A DNA stretch of 64,000 nucleotides, taken from the IMG/VR virus record IMGVR_UViG_3300001679_000053, positions 38,519-102,518 of that record. The stretch is one strand, 5' to 3'. This document shows positions 1 through 8,295 of the stretch, one piece after another. Below the pieces are notes generated by a model. That model was not told the origin of the DNA. It saw only the letters and a program-made list of their open reading frames with translations, and ran no database searches. The stretch is from a virus. A program made the translations under genes and the position numbers. Each line of letters begins with the position of its first letter. Positions within the stretch are counted from its first letter, which is position 1.

Positions 1-410
1 AGCGTCTGGAGTGCTTCCTTCATCAATATGTGGTGACCATGGGCAACATCTACGCAGATAAAGCTGGCACCTATTGCGCGCATCACAGAGGCACGATTAA
101 GGAAATCTCCACTGACCCCTACAGCAGCACCGACGCGTGCGGAGGGACCTATCTCTTCTATCGCGCTGGAAACCATGACTGTTTGTTGTTCAATGGTATT
201 ATACCTATGAATTACCGAACAGGCGCCGGCGGCCGCCAAGCTGACTGCCATCTCTTTTTCAGAGATTGTGTCCATCGGCGACGAAAGGAGGGGCAACTCT
301 AAAGCTAATCCGTTTCCAAGATCTGTGTCAGTCTCTATTTCACTCCGAGATCGGATGTCAGAGTACTGTGGAACGAGAAGTACATCATCGTAAGCTAAGG
401 AACGCTTCAT
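1..410 (-). CDS. IMP dehydrogenase/GMP reductase-like enzyme, C-terminus outside window
   Basis: Only the first 136 codons are inside the window; the gene continues past base 1. The translation starts MKRSLAYDDVLLVPQYS and shows the IMPDH/GMPR TIM-barrel signatures YDDVLLVPQ (residues 7-15), SSPMDTIS (43-50), VIHRYNT (66-72), VGAAVGV (93-99) and CVDVAHGHH (119-127). IMPDH oxidises IMP to XMP in guanine nucleotide synthesis; GMPR does the reverse salvage step. The segment from VIHR to VGAAVGV is too short to hold the CBS (Bateman) pair of typical IMPDH. The catalytic Cys loop that would separate the two activities lies outside. The ATG overlaps the stop of the thioredoxin-like gene upstream (TAATG) and is preceded by GGGAG, so translation is probably coupled. 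Confidence 0.85.
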   Translation of the reverse strand, partial: MKRSLAYDDVLLVPQYSDIRSRSEIETDTDLGNGLALELPLLSSPMDTISEKEMAVSLAAAGACSVIHRYNTIEQQTVMVSSAIEEIGPSARVGAAVGVSGDFLNRASVMRAIGASFICVDVAHGHHILMKEALQT

Positions 411-775
411 TATCGCTCCCTTTCAATAAAGTCAATGATTTCGGAACTTCGATACCACGTCAACTTATGCGGGTTCTCAGGATCTTCTAGGATTCGGATT
501 CTTTTCTTGGGGATCCCAACTTTCATTAACGAAAGAGTGGGTACCCCATTAAAGCCTAAAGCTTTTTCAATCAGGGGATGTTCGTCGATATTGAATGCAA
601 AAAAGTGAATGTCTGCGAATTCCTCCCTTTCTGCAATTGCTTCGTAGTATTCTTGCAGGTTGTGGCAAAGGTCGCAGGTGTTAGAATAAAATTTAATAAC
701 ACACGTTGCTGGCTCCCGAACTTGGCCGGCCATTATCTTATCCAGTGCTTGTTTCGATATTTTCTTTACTGACAT
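410..775 (-). CDS. Thioredoxin-like protein
   Basis: 121 residues with a thioredoxin fold signature: a hydrophobic strand leading to the redox pair C34-D-L-C37, and the cis-proline loop GVPTL at about 77-81. Thioredoxin-type proteins reduce disulfides; a natural partner here is the class II ribonucleotide reductase at 11.2-13.2 kb, whose C-terminal Cys pair needs reduction, but that link is inference. The active site CDLC is not the classical CGPC, so redox potential and substrate may differ (glutaredoxin-like or a specialised reductant). The ATG at 775 has AGGAGG nine bases upstream. The start overlaps the end of the zinc-motif gene upstream by 38 bases, and the stop overlaps the next ATG. 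Confidence 0.8.
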   Translation of the reverse strand: MSVKKISKQALDKIMAGQVREPATCVIKFYSNTCDLCHNLQEYYEAIAEREEFADIHFFAFNIDEHPLIEKALGFNGVPTLSLMKVGIPKKRIRILEDPENPHKLTWYRSSEIIDFIERER

Positions 776-1010
776 TTTCTAAAGCCTCCTGTGTCTTTTT
801 TATGCAGTGTGGGCAGAATAGCCTCACTACTTCTTGCTTGACTACAACACTCCACGATTGTATCATATCTTTGTCTTTCTTGTCAAATGGCTCATGACAA
901 GCATCACATTTCTGTGGCATTCTTCCGAACTGAGCAACTTTATCGGCGATGTCCTTGGAGGCTTGCGCACCTACGCTTTTTTCCATGGTGCGGCGCTCTC
1001 GACGATTCAC
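738..1010 (-). CDS. Small zinc-motif protein of unknown function
   Basis: 90 residues, basic N-terminus beginning MNRRERR, with two CxxC knuckles: CDAC at 35-38 and CPHC at 66-69, a spacing expected for a four-Cys zinc ribbon. The start is a GTG that overlaps the TGA of the upstream gene, with GAGGAAGAG as the ribosome binding site; an in-frame ATG at 986 is the alternative start. No specific function can be assigned; small zinc ribbons in phages often contact nucleic acid or RNA polymerase, but nothing here shows this. It sits in a tight operon between an acidic-tailed protein and the thioredoxin-like protein. Confidence 0.65.
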   Translation of the reverse strand: MNRRERRTMEKSVGAQASKDIADKVAQFGRMPQKCDACHEPFDKKDKDMIQSWSVVVKQEVVRLFCPHCIKKTQEALENVSKENIETSTG

Positions 1011-1378
1011 TCTTCCTCTTCCTCAGCCGCGGTGGCAGTGTCGGCATGAACTTGCGCCACGCGGTCATATGTTCTAGAGATGCCCTCGGTCATGATCAAC
1101 TCCCCCTCTTTCTCTTCTACCTCTGGTTCTTCTTCCAGTGGGGACGCGGGAAGTGGAGGGACAGGGTATTGGTTTGCCACTTCCACAAGCGCAGGTGCAT
1201 GTTGCTGGAGTGTAATAAAAGCCCCCTCTAATTGCGCTAGTTGGAGAGAGTATTTTACAATATTTGAGGCGGTTTCGGTTGTGGATGGCTGTTTAGCAGC
1301 ATCTTTCATAAGCCCCATGATTTCATTAATTTGTGCCTGTAAGTTGTGCAGAGCAGCGGTTATAGTTTCGTGTGTCAC
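1007..1378 (-). CDS. Hypothetical protein with proline-rich linker and acidic tail
   Basis: 123 residues. Residues 1-65 look helical (amphipathic, Leu/Ala rich), followed by a proline/glutamate linker and a C-terminus ending in a run of glutamates. I do not recognise a family. The start is GTG with AGGAG nine bases upstream; the stop overlaps the next gene's GTG. Part of the dUTPase-methylase-thioredoxin operon. Confidence 0.55.
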   Translation of the reverse strand: MTHETITAALHNLQAQINEIMGLMKDAAKQPSTTETASNIVKYSLQLAQLEGAFITLQQHAPALVEVANQYPVPPLPASPLEEEPEVEEKEGELIMTEGISRTYDRVAQVHADTATAAEEEEE

Positions 1379-1390
1379 AATTATTTCTCC

Positions 1391-1864
1391 TTATCTGTTA
1401 ATTGCACCAAAAATTTGCTGTCGGTTGGTTCCGTCAAAAACAACCACCGCAGATGGGAAGGGGGCAGAGTTTTGACTGTCCCCAAACTTTAAGCGACCCT
1501 TCACGAAATACACTTCGTCAGCCTTCATAACGTGTTCATGCCAATACTTTGTGTCAGTACGCGCAGGAATCAGCATGGTTACGCTAGTATCCTCTTGTCG
1601 TGACTCCTGGTATGCTTTTTTAATCCACTTCTCGATGCCGCGGCCATAAGGAGGGTTAATAAAAGAATTAAAGCCCTCCCAACTTTTAGCTAGACCGTCT
1701 TCTGCTTCAGTGAAAAAATTAGCACACTTTGCATTGACGGGGCTTGCGCATGGATCGAGGGTAAAAATACCAAATCGCCAATTAAGTTTATCAAAGAAAT
1801 CTTGTGGTGTGGACCACTCGCCTGTCTTTGACGAAAACATAACCACCTGTGTGTTCTTATCCAT
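1391..1864 (-). CDS. Phage DNA N-6-adenine methyltransferase (phage Dam family)
   Basis: 157 residues resembling the compact phage Dam family. The N-terminus has the STPQDFFDKL block (18-27) and the LDPCASP motif (36-42), followed by the catalytic NPPYG (70-74), the (D/N)PPY motif of N6-adenine methylases. It would transfer a methyl group from S-adenosylmethionine to adenine in phage DNA, probably to evade restriction or mark its own DNA. The ATG at 1864 lies just inside the end of the dUTPase gene, with GGGAG upstream. It is unrelated in family to the D12-class methylase at 16.8-17.6 kb, so the phage carries two adenine methylases. No restriction gene is adjacent. Confidence 0.85.
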   Translation of the reverse strand: MDKNTQVVMFSSKTGEWSTPQDFFDKLNWRFGIFTLDPCASPVNAKCANFFTEAEDGLAKSWEGFNSFINPPYGRGIEKWIKKAYQESRQEDTSVTMLIPARTDTKYWHEHVMKADEVYFVKGRLKFGDSQNSAPFPSAVVVFDGTNRQQIFGAINR

Positions 1865-2312
1865 CGGTGCTCCCTAGGGCTCCGCTGCCGCGTCTGCTTA
1901 TAGTCATGGGGTGCATATAAATTCTTTCCTCGCTAGTCTCAATGGCCCTAAAGTGAACAACCGGAATCATTACTAATTGTGCTATTTTATTACCGGGTAG
2001 AATGACTTGCATCTCACTGCCCACATTGTGTAGGTTGATAAAGACCTCGCCGTCATATCCCGAATCGATGACACAGGCGCCGACTATGAGTGAGCGCTTG
2101 GCTGCTACACTGCTTCTATTTTTCACTTCCAACATGTAGCCATGCGGTACTCCAAATTTTAAACCAGTCTCCAGAATCTTGCTTTCACCGGGATTAATCA
2201 AGACAGTAGCAGATTCCTTTGGCGAGAAAAATACATCTAAACCTGCATCCGAGGGGTTAGCTCGCTGGGGTTCAATAACCCCTGCGTGTACTTTGGCATA
2301 CTCAAGAATCAT
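1857..2312 (-). CDS. dut: dUTP diphosphatase
   Basis: 151 residues from the ATG at 2312. All five trimeric dUTPase motifs are readable: DAGLDVF (22-28), NRSSVA (65-70), GACVIDSGYDGEV (78-90, holding the catalytic Asp and uracil-binding Tyr), GNKIAQLV (107-114) and the C-terminal Gly-rich arm RRGSGALGSTDG (140-151). The enzyme hydrolyses dUTP to dUMP and PPi, keeping uracil out of phage DNA and feeding dTMP synthesis. An in-frame TTG one codon earlier is less likely because GGAGAGG is well spaced for the ATG. The gene overlaps both neighbours. Confidence 0.95.
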   Translation of the reverse strand: MILEYAKVHAGVIEPQRANPSDAGLDVFFSPKESATVLINPGESKILETGLKFGVPHGYMLEVKNRSSVAAKRSLIVGACVIDSGYDGEVFINLHNVGSEMQVILPGNKIAQLVMIPVVHFRAIETSEERIYMHPMTISRRGSGALGSTDG

Positions 2313-2556
2313 CAACCTCTCCAGAGATCATTTCGAAGTTCTCTACAACTTCGTCAATATTGAACTTACCCTTGAAAAGACGGTAAGCCTTTACGGCGGC
2401 CCGGATCTCGTCTGTGTTAAGCCAGCCATTCTCTCGGAACTCAGAGCGTAGTTCGCGCTTTTGTTCCTGGTATGGTTCGATGCATCCCTCAATTGCTGAT
2501 AGGGAACGGATGTATTCCTTAACGTATTGCTTCTTCTCGTTGTGTGTTGTGGCCAT
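2302..2556 (-). CDS. Hypothetical small helical protein
   Basis: 84 charged residues, predicted mostly helical, with a KRELRSEFRENGW segment in the middle. The pattern is faintly reminiscent of GapR/DUF2312-type coiled-coil DNA-binding proteins, but the match is too weak to call. First gene after a consensus-like sigma70 promoter (2581-2609) with an AGGAG ribosome binding site, so it leads an early operon continuing to dUTPase and methylase. Confidence 0.6.
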   Translation of the reverse strand: MATTHNEKKQYVKEYIRSLSAIEGCIEPYQEQKRELRSEFRENGWLNTDEIRAAVKAYRLFKGKFNIDEVVENFEMISGEVDDS

Positions 2557-2580
2557 TAGGCTCTCCTTTGTTACTCTATT

Positions 2581-2609
2581 AATATAGCATCATCGGGGGA
2601 TGCTGTCAA
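2581..2609 (-). promoter_or_regulatory. Sigma70-type promoter for the dut/methylase/thioredoxin operon
   Basis: On the minus strand TTGACA (2604-2609), 17 bp spacer, TATATT (2581-2586). It lies about 25 bases upstream of the ATG at 2556 and in the gap after the J-domain gene. Confidence 0.75.
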
Positions 2610-2615
2610 GTCGTT

Positions 2616-3317
2616 TTAGACGTGAATCTTAAAAAGTTGTAAAATAAATCTTCTCACGAGAACATTCTTTTGTTCATCGGTTTCAGATTCAGAAAAAAGA
2701 TAGTTATAGGTATCTTTTTCTTTATGAATAGTTAAGTTGATTCTTTGGGATTCTCGCTTCATCCACCGAATTTGCTGTTTATAGTTGCGTGATTGTGTGA
2801 CACGGAACCGCTCTGCTAAGTCAAGCAATACAAAATATTTCTTCTCGTCGAGCGCGCTTTTAGCTTCTTTAAACAATACCAGATTTTCCATCCCCTGTTC
2901 AATAGTTACCTGTCTGCCCACTTTATCGGGGTGTAATTTTAATGCAAGCCTCTTGAATAGTTTTTTAAAAGACTCATGAATTTCTAAATCATCTTGTGTA
3001 TCGCTATATTCAGTTTCTGGCTCTTCTGATTCACCAATATAAAGGACAAGGGCGGCCGCGCTAGCATTTTCAAAATCTGGAAACTCTTCCGGAGAAATTT
3101 TTGGAGCTTTCTTGCCATACAGCTTGTCAATGATATCGCTGTTTTGGGCGTTTAATTTAGCCAAATCCAAGCCATTCTCGGCTGCAAACCTAACGTAATA
3201 CTCCTGAAACTGCGGGCCCGTCTCTTTGTTTATTTCTTCCACTAGGGACTTTTCATTATGAAGAAATCGTATTTCATTTACCATTCTCTTCCATCTTATT
3301 TTATCTGATGCAGCCAT
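2616..3317 (-). CDS. J-domain (DnaJ-like) protein
   Basis: 233 residues. Residues about 115-170 resemble a J-domain: a basic helix ending in LKLHPDK, with the HPD tripeptide at 129-131, followed by a helix with FKEAKSALDE. The HPD motif stimulates Hsp70 (DnaK) ATPase, so the protein may direct host DnaK to a phage substrate. The N-terminal 100 residues and the C-terminal basic region (after 175) match nothing I recognise. There is no Gly/Phe linker or zinc domain, so it is not a full DnaJ; similar J-domain proteins with extra domains occur in phages. It follows the ClpP-like gene in the same direction. The ribosome binding site (GGGG) is modest. Confidence 0.75.
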   Translation of the reverse strand: MAASDKIRWKRMVNEIRFLHNEKSLVEEINKETGPQFQEYYVRFAAENGLDLAKLNAQNSDIIDKLYGKKAPKISPEEFPDFENASAAALVLYIGESEEPETEYSDTQDDLEIHESFKKLFKRLALKLHPDKVGRQVTIEQGMENLVLFKEAKSALDEKKYFVLLDLAERFRVTQSRNYKQQIRWMKRESQRINLTIHKEKDTYNYLFSESETDEQKNVLVRRFILQLFKIHV

Positions 3318-3352
3318 GCTATAGAACCCCGCACCTTAAATAGCCCGCGGAC

Positions 3353-3958
3353 CTACTTAAACTCAAAATCCACGGTAGCTTTAATCTTTAGCTCTGGGAT
3401 GTGTAAATGATTGGCTAAGTTGTACTTCTTACACTCGTCTGCTTCTAAAAACCAGTCAGCGTGGCTTTTTTCATGTACAATATCTAAAAAATAATCTTTA
3501 TGGTGCCCACAGTTCTCTGCCATCATCGAATATATTTTTTGATTAAGTCGTTCTGTTTCTTCGGCCGAGGCTTTAATCTCTTCGACTTTCCCAATTTCCA
3601 TCGAGCTTACGTCGTGAATCATAAGAGTGGCGTCTGGGTCCATATATCTGTACCCCTCGGTACCGAAACTAAACAAGATAGCTCCGCATGACATTGCCTT
3701 ACCTTGCACAATGGTGGCCACTGGGATTTTTGAATGCCTGATGTCGGAAATCATCGCCATTAGACTGTAGACCTGTCCTCCGTAACTATCTATAATAACA
3801 GGGACCACAGGTTGACCCGAGTTTTGCGCTTTGCTCATCAAATTTGAAAACTCTTTAGCTGCAGGCTCATCAAACTTGCGTACTCTGATTAACGTGGGGA
3901 GGTCATCAATAAATTTAGGTTCCTTCAAGAGAGGGCTAAAATATTTCATAACGTTCAT
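3353..3958 (-). CDS. ClpP-like serine protease
   Basis: 201 residues with ClpP/crotonase-fold features: DSYGGQVYS (57-65, the glycine-rich substrate strand), the nucleophile region GKAMSCG with Ser90, MIHD with His115, and Asp168 in the HADWFLEADE segment aligning with the ClpP Asp. Ser-to-His spacing is 25, as in E. coli ClpP. ClpP forms a proteolytic barrel working with AAA+ unfoldases; no Clp ATPase is in the window, so it may use host ClpX/ClpA or alter the host protease. It could be a head maturation protease, but a separate gp21-like prohead protease is present at 52.9-53.5 kb, which argues against that. It follows DnaE by three bases. Confidence 0.85.
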   Translation of the reverse strand: MNVMKYFSPLLKEPKFIDDLPTLIRVRKFDEPAAKEFSNLMSKAQNSGQPVVPVIIDSYGGQVYSLMAMISDIRHSKIPVATIVQGKAMSCGAILFSFGTEGYRYMDPDATLMIHDVSSMEIGKVEEIKASAEETERLNQKIYSMMAENCGHHKDYFLDIVHEKSHADWFLEADECKKYNLANHLHIPELKIKATVDFEFK

Positions 3959-3961
3959 ACT

Positions 3962-6900
3962 CTATCCTAATAGCCTAAATGTTTGTCCGATAGCATAGGT
4001 TGAAAAGCCCCAGTTCTCATCATACTTTAACTTAGCCATGTAGGGTCGGTTTAAGTGAATCTTATCTTTCTCGGGTTTAACTGCCCAGCACCTAATTCTA
4101 GTTAGTTCGTTGTTAGAGTCAATCACCTCAACGATCCAATAAAGCTTTCCATTTTTGGTCTTGCGCGCTGTGATCTGGCGTGGAATAAACCAACACACCT
4201 GAAGCTCTGGATCAAACTCAGAAATTGGGGGGATAAACTTTTCTTTAAGCTTCTGGATCATCTCTGGTCCAATTACTAGGTTCATCGGGAATACTCCCGT
4301 GAGATCCGTCTTGAACTGGATGATCTCTGCTTCTGTAAAGTCCCCCTCGGGTCTATACAACTCTATGTTGTCTGCTAGCTTCTTAAGATTCTTAGGGCGG
4401 TTAACCACACAAGAAGACCAGAAGTGTTTACGTCCCGTAAAGCGATCATCTACAATCTGATCCAGCGCTCCACCTCGACACAAAGCATCTAGTGCCTTCT
4501 TATTAAGTTTGCTGTAGGATACCCCTTCGCGGAACAATAGATCCTCTGCGTTCATGAAGGGGCGATTCTCTAATACCTGTTCGATAGCTGCCATGCCAAG
4601 CCCCTTAATGGATGTAAGCGGCTGGATTAGTGTCTTTCCATCTTTGCTAATCTCCCACACAACGCCTGATTTATTGACATCAAGTGGTTCGATATTAAAT
4701 CCGTGGCTCTTGACTGTGTTGATGGCGCGTTCTTTGCGTGCTTCCGGCTCTTTGTCCAGAAACGCTGCGGCCCACTCTGCAGTATAATAAGTCCAGAGCC
4801 ATGCACACTGGTAAGAAATGATACTATATGCTGTTGCATGGTTCTTAGAGAAACCATACTTAGCAAAGCCTTCCATAAGTTCCCAGATCTCTTCTGCAGT
4901 TCTGATGGACATTCCCTTTTCGTTCGCTCCTTGAACAAACTGCTGCTTAAACTCAATCAGGAGATGTTCTTTACCTGTGCCGCGCTTGGTCAAAAGCTTG
5001 CGGATAGTATTACCATCGTCTCGGGAAATGTCCTTGCCAATCCGGTGAGTGATCTCAGAAATCTGCTCTTGGAAAATAACATGGCCATAACTCTCTTCTG
5101 TTATCTCTTTGAAGAGGGGGTGGTACCACTCGATGTCAGCATGCCCTTCCTTGGCGGCAATGTACTGTTCGTGGACCTTGGCTGACAATGGCCCGGGACG
5201 AAAGATACTGGTGACCGCGGAGATCTCCGCAATATTCGTAGGCTTTACACTCTTACAAAATTCTTGAGCCCCTGAGTTAGTGAACTGAAAAGTTCCTGCG
5301 AACTTGCCGCGATGAAAAACATTCTTATATACCTTCTGATCGTTCAAATCAATAGCGTCGGGGTGGAGCTTTTCGTTATAATACTTTTTGATATCCTCGA
5401 ACGTCGGCTCTTCTATTCCGTGATGGCGTCGAAGAATATGTTCGATGCAACCCTCAATCATCTTTAACGTTGAAAGCCCAAGCAAATCAAACTTAATGAA
5501 GCCCAGCGGCTCAAGGTGACGAACGTTCTGTCCTTCAGCCCAAGGCGACTGGCGCACTCCACCACTATTAATAAGCGGCATGTTCTCATTAAGATTCTCA
5601 GAGACGAGCAGCCCTCCTGCATGTCGTGAACATGAGCGTACCTGCCCAACCAAGCCGGCTACACGTGCAGCCACCTCGGGGTAGCGAGCCAGGTATGTCC
5701 TAAGTGTAGGAGAGAACTCCAACACCTCTTCCCATGTCGGTACATACACGCCGGCAGTGATGCCGTGGCGCTGTTTGGAGGGACCTGTGGCTTCACGCAT
5801 CATGACGCTGGTTACAGTGTTGACCTCAGTGAATGGAATCTCATACAGTTTAGAAATGTCCTTAATAAGTGAGCGTAGTTGAAGAGTATTCCAGTTGGAG
5901 ATGGGTGCTACGCGGTCGGCGCCCCACTTCTCAATCAGCCTCTCCTTCAGAGCCATGCTGTCGGATACATCGGTATCAATATCGGGGTAGTCTGTAGCGT
6001 CTGAACGCAGGAAGCGTTCGAAGGGTAGGTTATATTTGATAGGATCAATCTGGGTGATTTTCAGCACATACGCCACCAGCGATCCACATGCGCTGCCGCG
6101 GCCTGGTCCAACCAGCATAATGTCTGCAGCTTCGTCAGTGATCGCCTTCATCGTCAGGAAATATTTACTGAAGCCGCGGCCGTCAATAACGTCTAACTCA
6201 TATTTCAGTCGCTTAACATATTCAGGATTTTTATGAAGATCCATAAGTCGGAGCCCATCAATCGCATAGCGTAGAAGCGCTTCCGTAGCTGTTGCTCCCT
6301 CTGGAACTACAAAGTCTGGCAGCCGCACAGTGGCGTCTGGCATGAAGTTTTCGATTCGCTCATGAGCAATCCGATAAGTCTCCTCGATGCTCTCTAATAC
6401 CAGATCATCATCGTAACTGAAATCACTATCTTCTGTGTACTTCTGGTAACTCTCCCACATCTGATCACCGTTCTTGGGATATAGCTCATAACCAATTACG
6501 TCTACCGATTCAGGAAGTACCTCTTCTTTTTCTCCGTCAGTCTCTTGTCCTTTCTTCCATTGTGGTTTTCCCTTCCCAAGCCAGCCGAGGCGCTTATACA
6601 TCTCTCTATCTTTCCAAGCTTCAGGGTTCGGGTAATGGCTGTCTGCGGTAGAAATTAGTTTAAGGTCAAAGTCCTTTGCCATTTGAATAATGTATTGATT
6701 CAACTCATGCTGTTCTTGAATGTTGTTCCACTGTAATTCGGCGTACCATCTGTCTCCGAAAATAGATTGCATTTCCACTGTCGTTTCACGCATAGCGTTT
6801 AAAACAGCCTCTGGTCCCTTCTCGCGGTTCTCCCAGTAGTTTCCAGCGTACACCCCACCCAAGCATGCAGACGCAGCGATAACGCCTTCTGAGTGCTTCC

Positions 6901-7417
6901 GGAGCAGATCATAGTCCATTCGCGGGTACCGATAGAAATAATCATCGGTATAGCTGTGAGATATTAGCTTGAATAAATTGTTTAGTCCCGTCTGATTTTG
7001 TGCTAGGAGAATAAGGTGTCGCCGGCGCTTCAAGATCGGCTGTGCATTCTTAGTATCTCCTTCATCCTCGACTGTGGCTCCGGACTGTGTGTCCTTCTTT
7101 GCGCTGCGGGCTTTCTTCTTGTCTGCCATCTCAGTATCATACGCTTCGCGCCACTCTTTAATCGATGTGGTAAAGTATGCCTCCACCCCGAAGATGGGTT
7201 TAAAATCTCTCCCTTCCGCTTTCATCTTCTTGGCATGGAGCACCTGCCACGAAAGACCATTCATGTTTCCATGATCCGTCAGTGCTAAGGCGTCCGAGCC
7301 ATTCTCATATGCAAAATCCATATGCTCTTGCGGGTATCCCACCGCATCAAAAATAGAGCCTGCAACTGAATGTGCGTGCAGACCAACAAACTTAATCTTG
7401 GATTCTTGACGATCCAT
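3962..7417 (-). CDS. dnaE: DNA polymerase III alpha subunit (DnaE-type)
   Basis: 1151 residues, close to bacterial DnaE (about 1160). It starts with a PHP domain (HAHS at 14-17, TDHGN at 47-51, a late ADSHY at 258-262). The catalytic palm has GPGRGSACGSLVAY (437-450), PDIDTD (478-483) with two metal-binding Asps, and KFDLLGL (642-648) with the third. The RHAGG block is near 598-602, the FRPGPL and FQEQ motifs follow, then YGFSKNHATAYS, a helix-hairpin-helix region near 960, and a C-terminal OB-like domain. This is a C-family replicase, unusual in T4-like phages, which normally carry a B-family polymerase. The ATG has GGAGG upstream, and its start overlaps the stop of the nucleotidyltransferase-like gene. 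Confidence 0.95.
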   Translation of the reverse strand: MDRQESKIKFVGLHAHSVAGSIFDAVGYPQEHMDFAYENGSDALALTDHGNMNGLSWQVLHAKKMKAEGRDFKPIFGVEAYFTTSIKEWREAYDTEMADKKKARSAKKDTQSGATVEDEGDTKNAQPILKRRRHLILLAQNQTGLNNLFKLISHSYTDDYFYRYPRMDYDLLRKHSEGVIAASACLGGVYAGNYWENREKGPEAVLNAMRETTVEMQSIFGDRWYAELQWNNIQEQHELNQYIIQMAKDFDLKLISTADSHYPNPEAWKDREMYKRLGWLGKGKPQWKKGQETDGEKEEVLPESVDVIGYELYPKNGDQMWESYQKYTEDSDFSYDDDLVLESIEETYRIAHERIENFMPDATVRLPDFVVPEGATATEALLRYAIDGLRLMDLHKNPEYVKRLKYELDVIDGRGFSKYFLTMKAITDEAADIMLVGPGRGSACGSLVAYVLKITQIDPIKYNLPFERFLRSDATDYPDIDTDVSDSMALKERLIEKWGADRVAPISNWNTLQLRSLIKDISKLYEIPFTEVNTVTSVMMREATGPSKQRHGITAGVYVPTWEEVLEFSPTLRTYLARYPEVAARVAGLVGQVRSCSRHAGGLLVSENLNENMPLINSGGVRQSPWAEGQNVRHLEPLGFIKFDLLGLSTLKMIEGCIEHILRRHHGIEEPTFEDIKKYYNEKLHPDAIDLNDQKVYKNVFHRGKFAGTFQFTNSGAQEFCKSVKPTNIAEISAVTSIFRPGPLSAKVHEQYIAAKEGHADIEWYHPLFKEITEESYGHVIFQEQISEITHRIGKDISRDDGNTIRKLLTKRGTGKEHLLIEFKQQFVQGANEKGMSIRTAEEIWELMEGFAKYGFSKNHATAYSIISYQCAWLWTYYTAEWAAAFLDKEPEARKERAINTVKSHGFNIEPLDVNKSGVVWEISKDGKTLIQPLTSIKGLGMAAIEQVLENRPFMNAEDLLFREGVSYSKLNKKALDALCRGGALDQIVDDRFTGRKHFWSSCVVNRPKNLKKLADNIELYRPEGDFTEAEIIQFKTDLTGVFPMNLVIGPEMIQKLKEKFIPPISEFDPELQVCWFIPRQITARKTKNGKLYWIVEVIDSNNELTRIRCWAVKPEKDKIHLNRPYMAKLKYDENWGFSTYAIGQTFRLLG

Positions 7418-8295
7418 TATTCCTCCGAGGTATATGGTAATTTAACATGTATGTGGGGTTTTGTCAACCCCTCTTCAGGAGTATTTATTATATTGTCTGA
7501 AGATAGAAAATTACGATACCCACTCCAATTAGAGATATCGTAATGCCAATCAAGCTCTACTTTGTGAGCATTTTTATCGTCTACTGCCTCAAAAACGTCT
7601 TCCAGAGTGAAGTATCGGGCTGACCACCGGTCTTGCAGTGGTAATTTTTGGCTTGGGTACTGCTGGCCCGGTGAAGGGGGTAAATATTCCCTTGTTGTCT
7701 TTTGGTTTACTGTTCTTCGGCATAATTTAAAGTCTTCTCCTGTCATTGTAAATGAAATTGGTAAATTATTTTTAATATGGTTTTGTTTGTGAGTGAAGAA
7801 AAAATTCTTCTTTGGATCCGAGATTTCTCGGCGCCAGGTTCTCACTTGGTATACATCAAATGCCGAAAGAGGAAACGAAATATAATATTTGTCGGGTGTG
7901 ATCCATTGAGAAATATTATGAGCGACTCTCCAAGCACAGTGTATGCCATATAAAACCGACCACCCATAAGAATCACGTCTATCGCGATCCTTCGGGTGAA
8001 TCGGTACGTAGTAAATAGGTATTTCTTTTCGTTGTTCCGAACTAAATTTGGCTGGACTGTGATAATATACCGGATCATATACCCAGTCACCCACGATTTC
8101 TCTAATAACAGGAGCCAAATCATCGTTTGCCACAATCCAAATAGTATTGCATCCAGCCATGGCACACTCAAAAACTGATTTCTGAATAGCTGAAAATCCA
8201 TGACCAATAGGTAGAAGAACTTCCGGTATCGCCACCTGAAAATTAGTCTTAAGATTAGCTAAGGGTATTATGCCTGCTAGGTGCAAACGGCTCAT
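7417..8295 (-). CDS. Nucleotidyltransferase-like (GT-A fold) protein
   Basis: 292 residues. The N-terminus follows the pattern of sugar-1-phosphate nucleotidyltransferases: IIPLA, then PEVLLPIGHG, then an AGCNTIWIVAND strand; a later YGWSVLYGIHCA stretch corresponds to the region where these enzymes have GTAxAL. The glycine-rich GxGxRL signature is missing between IIPLA and PEVLLP, so catalysis is uncertain. The C-terminal third is unfamiliar. It overlaps the unknown gene upstream by ATGA and DnaE downstream by TAATG, and together with the upstream gene forms a cassette under the promoter at 9187-9215. Possible roles: nucleotide-sugar synthesis for surface or DNA modification; this is inference. 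Confidence 0.5.
   Translation of the reverse strand: MSRLHLAGIIPLANLKTNFQVAIPEVLLPIGHGFSAIQKSVFECAMAGCNTIWIVANDDLAPVIREIVGDWVYDPVYYHSPAKFSSEQRKEIPIYYVPIHPKDRDRRDSYGWSVLYGIHCAWRVAHNISQWITPDKYYISFPLSAFDVYQVRTWRREISDPKKNFFFTHKQNHIKNNLPISFTMTGEDFKLCRRTVNQKTTREYLPPSPGQQYPSQKLPLQDRWSARYFTLEDVFEAVDDKNAHKVELDWHYDISNWSGYRNFLSSDNIINTPEEGLTKPHIHVKLPYTSEE

Noticed and set aside
2302-2556. GapR/DUF2312 assignment for the small helical protein
   Set aside because: Only a short charged helix resembles the family; no alignment is convincing without a search.
3353-3958. ClpP-like gene as the head maturation protease
   Set aside because: A separate gp21-like prohead protease is present at 52878-53486 beside the head genes, and this gene lies in the replication operon.
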